A stretch of 17,455 nt of DNA from Thermoplasmatales archaeon ex4484_6. Its GTDB lineage: Archaea; Thermoplasmatota; Penumbrarchaeia; Penumbrarchaeales; Penumbrarchaeaceae. This document shows positions 1 to 5,874 of this stretch, piece by piece (position 1 is the stretch's first letter; the number at the start of each line of letters is the position of its first letter). A program made the translations under genes and the position numbers. The stretch is from assembly GCA_002254385.1 (NCBI GenBank), contig NJDO01000027.1, positions 1 through 17,455 of the forward strand. Reading direction: 5' to 3'. The notes under the pieces were generated by a model that made no database searches, was not told where the DNA came from, and saw only the letters and a list, made by a program, of their open reading frames with translations.

Positions 1-573
1 GGACCCCAGCTTCCATACGGTCCTGTCACCGCTCTTCACAAGTATCACATAGTTGAGCGTCCCCTGATCGCTCAGGGGAGGAGGAAGCATCCAGTCCAGC
101 ACACTTGTATTGTTCACTATGGGGTCCGAGCTGAGAGCATCGAATATCACGGGACTCCTCGTCAGGGCCTCGGGGATGGACAGGTATTCCTCCGCCAGAT
201 CTCCCGTGCCGGAGCTTCCGAATGTTCTATCCCTTGTTTTGACACCGCCGAGTATCCCCTGTACCGCCTCCTGTACGTCGGGATCGTCCTCCCTCGAGAG
301 CTGCTCCTCATGCAGTTCCGAGATGGAGCCGAATATACCGAAATCGGCGCTGTCGGTTCCGGACCGTATCCCTTCCCCCCCGGGCCAGGGACGGACGACC
401 GCTGTCAGCAGGAGAAGAAGCGCCACCATGATCGTGAGTATGCCCGGCCCCCCCGGACCACCGCTCCTTTCGGCTTTCCTGCCGGATGCTGCGGGGCGTA
501 TCCGATACCGGCCCAGGGGTTCCGCCCTTCTCGGACGTTGTGCGGGGTGCTTTCCTTCATGAACGGCTCTCAT
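1..573 (-). CDS. Exported membrane-anchored protein, N-terminal fragment
   Basis: I do not recognise this family. Reading the minus strand from the ATG at 573 gives 191 codons with no stop before the window edge, so the gene is partial at its C-terminus. Residues 1-44 are rich in Arg, Pro and Gly, with many positive charges. They are followed by a hydrophobic stretch (about 45-61, GILTIMVALLLLLTAVV) and then an acidic, Ser/Thr-containing region. This suggests a type II anchor or uncleaved signal: a basic cytoplasmic tail, one membrane helix and an outside domain. The start is the first ATG after an in-frame TAG that directly precedes it. A TTTAAA box lies about 30 bases upstream, fitting a leaderless transcript. 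The gene is divergent from mevalonate kinase. The outer part shows no motif I can name. It could be a secreted binding protein; function unknown. Confidence 0.7.
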   Translation of the reverse strand, partial: MRAVHEGKHPAQRPRRAEPLGRYRIRPAASGRKAERSGGPGGPGILTIMVALLLLLTAVVRPWPGGEGIRSGTDSADFGIFGSISELHEEQLSREDDPDVQEAVQGILGGVKTRDRTFGSSGTGDLAEEYLSIPEALTRSPVIFDALSSDPIVNNTSVLDWMLPPPLSDQGTLNYVILVKSGDRTVWKLGS

Positions 574-597
574 CTAGGACCTTCCCTTCGCTCCTGT

Positions 598-609
598 GGG
601 TTTAAACGT
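598..609 (-). promoter_or_regulatory. TATA-like box for the left-edge minus-strand gene
   Basis: GTTTAAAC (600-607) is a perfect 8-bp palindrome centred about 30 bases upstream of the ATG at 573. That is the spacing expected for an archaeal TATA box driving a leaderless or nearly leaderless transcript. The assignment rests on position and composition only. Confidence 0.45.
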
Positions 610-620
610 ATGACGGACTA

Positions 621-648
621 TTATTGTATTGTGGTTATTGTATTGTGG
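621..648. repeat. Perfect tandem duplication of a 14-bp unit
   Basis: TTATTGTATTGTGG occurs at 621-634 and again immediately at 635-648 with no mismatch. It lies in the 117-base divergent spacer between the left-edge gene and mevalonate kinase, between the two candidate TATA boxes. Its AT content is higher than that of the surrounding coding DNA. It could be a duplicated regulator site or a recent slippage duplication. Confidence 0.9.
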
Positions 649-657
649 CCCAACCCA

Positions 658-669
658 AACAATATTTAC
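658..669 (+). promoter_or_regulatory. Candidate TATA box for mevalonate kinase
   Basis: The AT-rich run ACAATATTTA sits about 26 bases before the ATG at 691, the distance expected if transcription begins at or next to the start codon. There is no clear Shine-Dalgarno sequence before that ATG, which fits a leaderless mRNA. Confidence 0.4.
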
Positions 670-690
670 GCTTACACCGTTCAAGCGGTG

Positions 691-1620
691 ATGATGGAAG
701 CCTCATCGCCCGCCAAGGCCATACTGTTCGGGGAGCATGCCGTCGTCTACGGTGAACCCGCAATAGCGGTGGCCCTCGACAGAAGGCTCAGCATCAGGGT
801 GAGGAGTTCGGATACCTGCCGGGTTGACGGCGGAAGCCTGTCCATGAGGAGGCATAGATATCTCAGGTGGGCGCTGAACAACCTGTGGAACGGGGAACCG
901 CTCGAGATCAGGACCCGCTCCCAGATTCCCGGCGCCTCGGGCCTCGGGTCCTCCGCCGCACTTTCATCGTCCATCGCGGCGATCCTGCGCTCCCTCAGGG
1001 GTGAATGGAAGCCCCGGGATGTGGCAACGGACGCGTTCGAGATAGAATACAACGTTCAGGGGGGAGCGTCCCCCACGGACACCTCGTGCTCGGTCCACGG
1101 AGGGGGCATTCTCGTCTCATTCAGAAAGGAGAGCGAACATCTGTGGTCGATATCGAAGGGGGAACGTACCTGGCACGTTCACAATCTCGACCCACCGGAG
1201 ATGACCCTCGTGGTGGGATTTACGGGAAGACCCTCCCTGACCGGAAGGCAGGTGGCAAAGGTCAGAAGCTTTCACGAACGCTCGGGATTCGCAAGGGAAA
1301 CCATCAGAGAGATAGGCGACCTGGTGATGGAGGGTGTGGACGCATTGAAGGACGGGGACATGGTCCGGATCGGGGCCCTGATGAACCGGAACCATTCCCT
1401 GCTGTCGATACTCGGTGTGAATTCCAAGGAGCTCCAGTCCCTTGTCGATGCCGCCCTGCCGTATTCTTACGGGGCCAAATTGACGGGAGCGGGCGGGGGC
1501 GGTTCCATGATAGCCCTGACCGACAAACCCGAAAAGGTGGCTTCCCTGCTGAAGGCAAGGGGGGGGAAACCTTACATCGTCAGGGTTTCCATGGTCGGAT
1601 GCGAGGTGCACGGGACCTGA
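691..1620 (+). CDS. mvk: Mevalonate kinase (GHMP family)
   Basis: This enzyme phosphorylates mevalonate with ATP to 5-phosphomevalonate, an early committed step of isoprenoid and hence archaeal membrane-lipid synthesis, in the cytoplasm. The 309-residue product has all three GHMP motifs: an N-terminal PAKAILFGEHAVVYGEPA (7-24), the ATP-binding loop PGASGLGSSAA (80-90), and the C-terminal KLTGAGGGG (263-271). The conserved catalytic aspartate is probably D130 in ASPTDTSC. Length is normal for archaeal MVK (about 310). The reading frame stays open back to 310, but translation from there would run through the divergent gene, and family homology begins exactly at 691/694, so one of the two adjacent ATGs is the start. 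The EHAVVYG signature separates it from phosphomevalonate kinase, homoserine kinase and the mevalonate-3-kinase of Thermoplasma. No other mevalonate-pathway gene adjoins it. Confidence 0.95.
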   Translation: MMEASSPAKAILFGEHAVVYGEPAIAVALDRRLSIRVRSSDTCRVDGGSLSMRRHRYLRWALNNLWNGEPLEIRTRSQIPGASGLGSSAALSSSIAAILRSLRGEWKPRDVATDAFEIEYNVQGGASPTDTSCSVHGGGILVSFRKESEHLWSISKGERTWHVHNLDPPEMTLVVGFTGRPSLTGRQVAKVRSFHERSGFARETIREIGDLVMEGVDALKDGDMVRIGALMNRNHSLLSILGVNSKELQSLVDAALPYSYGAKLTGAGGGGSMIALTDKPEKVASLLKARGGKPYIVRVSMVGCEVHGT

Positions 1621-1658
1621 CGGGATCGACCGATATTTCCTTGAACCCGCCCTCAGAT

Positions 1659-1676
1659 AAAAACTGTTATATAACC
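1659..1676 (+). promoter_or_regulatory. Candidate TATA box for the PH/SHOCT protein gene
   Basis: GTTATATAAC (1666-1675) is a 10-bp perfect palindrome with a strong archaeal TATA core, preceded by an A-rich stretch that could serve as a BRE. Expected transcription start is near 1697-1700, giving a leader of roughly 33 bases before the ATG at 1732. This implies the gene is transcribed separately from mevalonate kinase, 111 bases upstream. Confidence 0.6.
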
Positions 1677-1731
1677 TACCCAGGATTTATTCAGCGTTAT
1701 AATCCGGATTGCAAAGGGGATTTGGATCGAA

Positions 1732-2880
1732 ATGAGGTATGGAGACAAGGACGGTTACAACGAGATATACGATGACAGGGGTGAGCTCATACTCCATCCG
1801 GACGAGAAGATCCTTGTCACCGAGGAGAACATAGTCCCCTCGTTCAAATCCACCTGGAGATATTACGGCGGGGAATATCTTCTGGAACCATCCAAGGGAA
1901 CCATATATCTCACCACCGAGAGAATGGTGTTCATAAACATACCGGAGAGGATGTTCGCCATAGGCGGGGGGGACGAGACCAGGGCCATGAACGCTCCCAT
2001 GGAGGCCAGCTTCGAGCTGGGGGACGTCTCTCCCGGTGCAGCCGTCAGGGAATATTTCGAGATACCGAATATTGAGATCATGGCCTCCGAGAAGAAGGAA
2101 GGGGCGGTATCCGTGGGAGAGATGGTGAATGTATTCATCCTCTCATCGGGAAACCAGTACCATCTCTCCATGGTCCTGACGGAGGATTCGGGGCTTCTCA
2201 TGAGGTTGATGAACAAGGAAGTGGACAGCCTCGACACTCTCGTCAACAACCTGAAGGACTTCTTCCGGAGAACGGACTGGATGTTCACGGAGGGCGAGAA
2301 AAGACTCTACGGCTCCATTCCGAAACCCGAAAAGGACACCATGAAGAAGAAGGCACTGTCCGAACCTAAGGGACCGGCCAAGCAGCCCGCCGCTTCGGCC
2401 GGGGACGCTCATCCGCGTACGGAAGCTCCCTCCCCTCCCCCGGTCAGGATCGAGAGACGGTTCCGACCGACCGAGGATGTCAGCACCAAATCCATGGAAT
2501 ACTTCGAGAACCTCTACAGAAAAGGGCTGATAAGGGAAGAGGTCTACAACAAGCTGATCACACAGAACAGGATGTTCCATCCGCCCGTCGTCCCGCTCAA
2601 GAAGACACCCGAACCTGCCGGAAAGGATGAAGGCGTGCCCCCAGCGGACGAAGCTCCAAAAGACGTGGAACCGGAGAAACCGGAGGGAACCGCACCCCCC
2701 CCGGCCGGTGAAGAGAAAGCTCCCGATACGGGGGATGTCGATCTGCTCGATATGCTGAACTCCACACTCTCCTCGCTCGATGAGACGGGGGATGAAAAGA
2801 ACGAACCCTCCTCCGAGGGGGAAGAGAAAAAAAAGGTCGCAGAGGTCCGGGCGAAGAAGGTCCACAAGAGGATCTCATGA
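1732..2880 (+). CDS. PH/GRAM-like domain protein with SHOCT-like module and acidic tail
   Basis: The family is not one I can name; the domains are inferred from pattern. Residues 1-190 look like a PH/GRAM-like beta-rich domain. The GTIYLTTERMVFINIPERM stretch (56-74) is the 'turn a cue into a strand pair' signature common in bacterial and archaeal PH-like proteins, and the domain ends in a helix-rich part (151-192). A Pro/Ala/Lys linker follows (about 198-243). Next is a short helical pair (251-283) with YFENLYRKGLIREEVYNKL, close to the SHOCT pattern in which 'L..L...G.IteEEf...K..LL' is typical. The last 90 residues are Pro/Glu/Asp rich and end in a basic tail (KKVHKRIS). No signal peptide or membrane segment is seen, so it is probably cytosolic, perhaps membrane-associated. 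SHOCT modules are thought to aid oligomerisation. A weak purine-rich tract (AAAGGGGAT) lies before the start. The gene has its own promoter and ends one base from the convergent aminopeptidase gene. Confidence 0.72.
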   Translation: MRYGDKDGYNEIYDDRGELILHPDEKILVTEENIVPSFKSTWRYYGGEYLLEPSKGTIYLTTERMVFINIPERMFAIGGGDETRAMNAPMEASFELGDVSPGAAVREYFEIPNIEIMASEKKEGAVSVGEMVNVFILSSGNQYHLSMVLTEDSGLLMRLMNKEVDSLDTLVNNLKDFFRRTDWMFTEGEKRLYGSIPKPEKDTMKKKALSEPKGPAKQPAASAGDAHPRTEAPSPPPVRIERRFRPTEDVSTKSMEYFENLYRKGLIREEVYNKLITQNRMFHPPVVPLKKTPEPAGKDEGVPPADEAPKDVEPEKPEGTAPPPAGEEKAPDTGDVDLLDMLNSTLSSLDETGDEKNEPSSEGEEKKKVAEVRAKKVHKRIS

Positions 2881-2881
2881 T

Positions 2882-4342
2882 CTAAGGTTTTTGCACGGGA
2901 TGATGGAGGAAGAAGGCCGAGAATCCCTTGTAGGCCATGTAAAGGTCCGATTTCGAAAGAACCTCGAAGGGTGAATGCATCGAGAGAAGCGGGATGCCGG
3001 TATCGAGGACGTCCATGTTCCTTGCGGCCAGGAACTTTGCCACGGTCCCCCCGCCACCCTGGTCCACCTTTCCCGTCTCCTGCATCTGCCACACGATGCC
3101 GTGCTCATTGTACAGCCTCCTTATGGCGGAAACCATCTCGGCGGAAGCATCGTTGGCGCCGATCTTCCCTCCCCTTCCCGTGTACTTGGTTATCGTGAGT
3201 CCGGCCCCCAGCCTTGCCGAATTGGCGGGGTCCTGCACGGATCGGAACAGGGGGTTCGTGGCCGATTTCACATCGGCCGAGAGCGCGAACGACGACGACA
3301 TGGCCGCGGACAGCTCCCTGGAGGTGCCCCTCTTCCCGGAAAGCTCCAAGATCCTGTGAAAGGAGAGCTCCACGAAGGCCGACCTTGCCGAGGTCGGACC
3401 CTCGGATCCTATCTCCTCCTTGTCGAAGCAGATCGAGAGGCACCATCTATCCGGGACCTTTCCCTCCTTTCTCATGGACAGGAGAGATTCGTTCGCGGAG
3501 AAGGAGGACACCCTGTTATCGTGGCCGTAGGACCCTATCAACCCCCTGTCGAGACCCACCTCCCTCGGACCCCATGCGGGGACGAGACACAGCTCGCTGG
3601 AGATCAGGTCCTCTTCCGAGATCCCGTACCTCCTCCTGAGGTAGCTCATTACCTTCCTGCTCACGGGGTCCTTCTCTTCATCGGAAAAGACCGGGCCGGA
3701 GAAAGCGACCGCCCGGAGCTCCTCCCCCCTGATGCCGTCGGAGAGCTTCCTCCTGTTCTGGGTCTTCGAGAGATGCGGCAGAAGGTCCGGAATGACGAAC
3801 ACGGGGTCGTTCCGTTTGCGCCCGATGGAGACATCGATCACCTCCCCGTCAGTCCTGACGACCTTCCCCGTGAGGCACAGAGGAATGTTCACCCAGTGAT
3901 ATTTCTTGATGCCCCCGTAGTAGTGCGTCCGCAGCATTCCCAGTCCCGTGTCGCCGTCACCCGATACGGGTCGCGGTTTCAGGTCGAGGCGCGGGGAATC
4001 CAGGTGGGATACGATTATATTCGCCCCCTCCAGGATGTCCTTCCCGCCCGCGATTCCCACCAGCAGACCCTTGCCCCTGTTCTCGATAAAGAAACCGTCG
4101 CCGGGATCGAGCCCGCTCACCCCGTCCAGGTCCCAGAATCCCTCGGAGGTCAATCTCTCCTTCCAGTATGCAACGGCATCCCTCTCGGTAAGGACCTTTC
4201 CCAGATGGTCCATGTATGTCGATGACAACCGGGATATCTCCTCTATCGGAAGCTCCCCCTCGTGAACCCACTTCCTCGTCCAGGCATACGGGCTCTTCAG
4301 CTTCCTTCTGACCTTCTTCCTCTTCACCTTCTCATCTGCCAT
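2882..4342 (-). CDS. M18 family aminopeptidase (aspartyl aminopeptidase type)
   Basis: This is a metallopeptidase that removes N-terminal residues, typically acidic ones, from peptides in the cytoplasm. M18 enzymes use two metal ions and usually form large oligomers. The 486-residue product has the conserved motifs in order: SHLDSPRLDLKP (H113), the KKYHWVNIPL segment (146-155), YGHDNRVSS (D275), DKEEIGSEG (E309/E310), SADVKSATNP (D357), MQETGKVDQGGGGT and LSMHSPFEVLSKSD (H456). The expected metal ligands (H, D, E, D, H) are all present, so it is probably active. Length is at the upper end for the family. The first 18 residues are very Lys/Arg rich. The start ATG lies about 30 bases downstream of a TATA box. 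The gene is convergent with the PH/SHOCT gene and divergent from the RHH gene, so it is transcribed alone. Substrate preference cannot be read from sequence. Confidence 0.95.
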   Translation of the reverse strand: MADEKVKRKKVRRKLKSPYAWTRKWVHEGELPIEEISRLSSTYMDHLGKVLTERDAVAYWKERLTSEGFWDLDGVSGLDPGDGFFIENRGKGLLVGIAGGKDILEGANIIVSHLDSPRLDLKPRPVSGDGDTGLGMLRTHYYGGIKKYHWVNIPLCLTGKVVRTDGEVIDVSIGRKRNDPVFVIPDLLPHLSKTQNRRKLSDGIRGEELRAVAFSGPVFSDEEKDPVSRKVMSYLRRRYGISEEDLISSELCLVPAWGPREVGLDRGLIGSYGHDNRVSSFSANESLLSMRKEGKVPDRWCLSICFDKEEIGSEGPTSARSAFVELSFHRILELSGKRGTSRELSAAMSSSFALSADVKSATNPLFRSVQDPANSARLGAGLTITKYTGRGGKIGANDASAEMVSAIRRLYNEHGIVWQMQETGKVDQGGGGTVAKFLAARNMDVLDTGIPLLSMHSPFEVLSKSDLYMAYKGFSAFFLHHPVQKP

Positions 4343-4365
4343 GTGATACCGGATGGGGACCTGGA

Positions 4366-4378
4366 CATTTTATATTTC
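4366..4378 (-). promoter_or_regulatory. TATA box for the M18 aminopeptidase gene
   Basis: Read on the minus strand this is GGAAATATAAAATG, an AT-rich box with its centre about 30 bases before the ATG at 4342. It fits a leaderless or very short-leader transcript. It also lies inside the 5' end of the longer plus-strand frame starting at 4353, one reason to reject that start. Confidence 0.6.
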
Positions 4379-4445
4379 CGGGGGCCGAGATAAGCAGCCA
4401 GACAGGGACCTCTCGATTATCATCGCCCGGAACTGTTATCAAAAC

Positions 4446-4456
4446 CCATATATATA
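4446..4456 (+). promoter_or_regulatory. Candidate TATA box for the RHH gene
   Basis: CATATATATAC is a clean TATA run. Transcription would begin near 4479-4482, leaving a leader of about 27-30 bases that contains the AGGAGGA ribosome-binding site. A second AT box (TATTTAAA, 4467-4474) is possible, but its start site would fall too close to the ribosome-binding site. Confidence 0.55.
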
Positions 4457-4469
4457 CCCCGGTGGGTAT
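4454..4469. promoter_or_regulatory. Inverted repeat at the RHH promoter, candidate operator
   Basis: ATACCC-CGGT-GGGTAT is a perfect inverted repeat with 6-base arms and a 4-base spacer. It overlaps the end of the TATA box and lies upstream of the probable transcription start, where a bound protein would block TBP/TFB or polymerase. RHH proteins bind as dimers to short palindromes and often repress their own genes, so autoregulation is a natural inference. Binding itself is not shown. Confidence 0.4.
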
Positions 4470-4495
4470 TTAAATCAACGTCCGACTATCAGTCC

Positions 4496-4502
4496 AGGAG
4501 GA
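4496..4502 (+). promoter_or_regulatory. Ribosome-binding site AGGAGGA that sets a TTG start
   Basis: AGGAGGA, a strong match to the archaeal Shine-Dalgarno consensus, ends 6 bases before the TTG at 4509. No in-frame ATG is near it. It is the clearest ribosome-binding site in the window and decides the start of the RHH gene. Confidence 0.75.
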
Positions 4503-4508
4503 TATCAT

Positions 4509-4784
4509 TTGGGACGAAGGGCAACCAAGGTCTACAAGTCCGGTGATCAGATACACATAGCCGTCACCCAGAACTTCGAGGAAACGGCCACCGAATTCTT
4601 CAAGTTCTGCAAGGACAATCATTACAATCCTTCTGAGGTCATCAGGTCATGCATGGAGCAGTGGCTCGACAAGCAGGTTCGGATCAAGGAGATCATGGAG
4701 GGGAATGTGGAGAGGGACGCCAAGGAGGCCATGGAGAGGGAGAGGAGGATCCTGGCGAGATTGAAGGAAGAGGGCATGTCCTGA
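4509..4784 (+). CDS. Small ribbon-helix-helix DNA-binding protein
   Basis: This is a 91-residue protein read from a TTG start. Residues 15-20 (IHIAVT) form the expected N-terminal beta strand that pairs in the dimer and enters the DNA major groove. Residues 24-39 and 41-56 form two helices with the PSEVIRSCMEQWL pattern typical of MetJ/Arc folds ('SEvIR.al..wl'). Residues 57-89 are highly charged with no prolines and may form a long helix or coiled coil, a C-terminal extension beyond the minimal RHH core. The frame is open back to an ATG at 4353, but that start would cross the promoters of both divergent genes. The gene is likely a local transcription regulator, probably of itself and possibly of the polyferredoxin 55 bases downstream. 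The target is an inference from proximity. Confidence 0.8.
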   Translation: MGRRATKVYKSGDQIHIAVTQNFEETATEFFKFCKDNHYNPSEVIRSCMEQWLDKQVRIKEIMEGNVERDAKEAMERERRILARLKEEGMS

Positions 4785-4810
4785 TACTGACCCGATCACG
4801 AAGAAGAAAC

Positions 4811-4822
4811 TGAAATAATATG
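4811..4822 (+). promoter_or_regulatory. Possible TATA-like box before the polyferredoxin gene
   Basis: TGAAATAATATG is the only AT-rich run in the 55-base gap after the RHH gene. It lies about 23 bases before the ATG at 4840. It could give a leaderless transcript, but co-transcription with the RHH gene is equally possible. Confidence 0.3.
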
Positions 4823-4839
4823 CGCGACATCACCCCGCC

Positions 4840-5610
4840 ATGCAGGATGTCACCAAACTCGTGGGTCTCCTCTGGGCACTGTTCTCGATGACGCTCGCAT
4901 TCTTTCTTCTCAGGAAGAACTGGATGAATAAATGGGTGAGCGCTTCGATACTGCTGATCTCGGTCCTTCTGGGATTTTCCATATTCTCCCCCATGCTTCC
5001 CTTTCAGTTCCAGGAGATCCTGATCCCGAACGGCGGCGGAAAGGGACCGGGTTTCCTGCTTCCGCTGATCGGACTCCTGGTGATCGTTGTATCCTCATCC
5101 GCCCTTGGGAGGACGTTCTGCGGTTATTCATGTCCCGTCGGTGCTCTTCAGGAACTGATGTACAGGATACCGGTCCCCAAGCTCAGATGGGGGAAGAAAT
5201 GGATCCTGCTGGTCTTCAGATGGGCCTTCCTGGCGGCCATGATCGTCTCGGGCCTGCTGTTCGGTGTCTCCTTCCTCTACTATCTAGGAGGGAGTTCGTT
5301 CTTCAGGCTGGATCCCTTCGAATGGCCGTTCTACGTCTTCGCGTTCCTTGCCGTCCTGTCCCTGTTCTATTACAGGCCCTTCTGCAGGATATTCTGTCCC
5401 GTCGGGGCCCTGATGTCGCTGTCTGCCCTGATCAGAGGGGCAAGATTCAGAAGGAACGAGAATTGCACGGACTGCGGAAAGTGCGAGAGGGCATGCCCCG
5501 TCGACGAGGCCGGTCCCGATGATCTCAAGCTGGAATGCTACGCCTGCAACCGCTGCAGGGAGGCATGCCCGTTCGATGCACTTGACTATACCTTCGGAAA
5601 GGGACGTTGA
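4840..5610 (+). CDS. NapH-like membrane polyferredoxin (4Fe-4S electron carrier)
   Basis: This is a membrane-bound iron-sulfur protein that passes electrons between a membrane carrier and a redox partner. The 256-residue product has about five hydrophobic segments (roughly 5-23, 33-50, 71-89, 120-145, 161-178). Two short CxxxCP motifs, GRTFCGYSCPVGAL (90-102) and RPFCRIFCPVGAL (179-191), mark the NapH/NosR/CcoG-type Fer4_5 domain. The C-terminus carries two classic ferredoxin motifs, CTDCGKCERACP (209-220) and CYACNRCREACP (233-244), each C-x2-C-x2-C-x3-C-P, so two [4Fe-4S] clusters are expected. These C-terminal clusters probably face the cytoplasm. No nitrate reductase, nitrous oxide reductase or hydrogenase gene accompanies it, so the partner is unknown. 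It is 55 bases downstream of the RHH gene, a possible regulator. NapH is a family resemblance, not a claim of nitrate metabolism. Confidence 0.88.
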   Translation: MQDVTKLVGLLWALFSMTLAFFLLRKNWMNKWVSASILLISVLLGFSIFSPMLPFQFQEILIPNGGGKGPGFLLPLIGLLVIVVSSSALGRTFCGYSCPVGALQELMYRIPVPKLRWGKKWILLVFRWAFLAAMIVSGLLFGVSFLYYLGGSSFFRLDPFEWPFYVFAFLAVLSLFYYRPFCRIFCPVGALMSLSALIRGARFRRNENCTDCGKCERACPVDEAGPDDLKLECYACNRCREACPFDALDYTFGKGR

Positions 5611-5749
5611 GGATCTTTCGGTAGGGACTTCGATCGATCGTGCGGTTCATCCGTTCTCCGGATCCCCCTTCACTGCCTCAGGGGAGCATCGGGAATATCT
5701 AACGAAACGAACTCCATCCGAACCCCGATACTCCCAGGGCTCGTACACC

Positions 5750-5767
5750 GCTCATGTTAGAATGAGC
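5750..5767. repeat. Short hairpin-forming inverted repeat
   Basis: GCTCAT-GTTAGA-ATGAGC forms a 6-bp perfect stem with a 6-base loop. It lies in the 264-base non-coding gap (5611-5874) after the polyferredoxin gene. No T-run follows, so it is not an obvious terminator. Only the symmetry is certain. Confidence 0.55.
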
Positions 5768-5806
5768 ATTCGGGGAACGATGCGGACGGATGCTTTCCGA
5801 AATGAA

Positions 5807-5867
5807 AGAGGGCCCCCCCTTTTCCCGATTATGTACACCAAGGGATTATCTAGCCGGAAGGCCCTCT
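5807..5867. repeat. Long-range inverted repeat just before the lipoprotein gene
   Basis: AGAGGGCC (5807-5814) and GGCCCTCT (5860-5867) are perfect 8-base complements enclosing about 45 bases. Inside them CCCTT (5817-5821) and AAGGG (5840-5844) can also pair. The right arm ends 7 bases before the ATG at 5875. If transcribed, this would place a stem over the start region; if the mRNA is leaderless it would be DNA symmetry only. Confidence 0.5.
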
Positions 5868-5874
5868 CGTTCCG

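Noticed and set aside
310..690. Upstream extension of the mevalonate kinase frame
   Set aside because: It runs through the coding region of the divergent gene and the promoter spacer; kinase homology begins at 691, after a TATA-like box.
2975..4225. 416-codon open frame opposite the aminopeptidase
   Set aside because: It is an antisense shadow of a gene with complete family motifs; its own translation has no recognisable domain.
4353..4508. Longer ATG start for the RHH gene
   Set aside because: It crosses the TATA boxes of both divergent genes and has no RHH homology; a strong ribosome-binding site marks the TTG at 4509.
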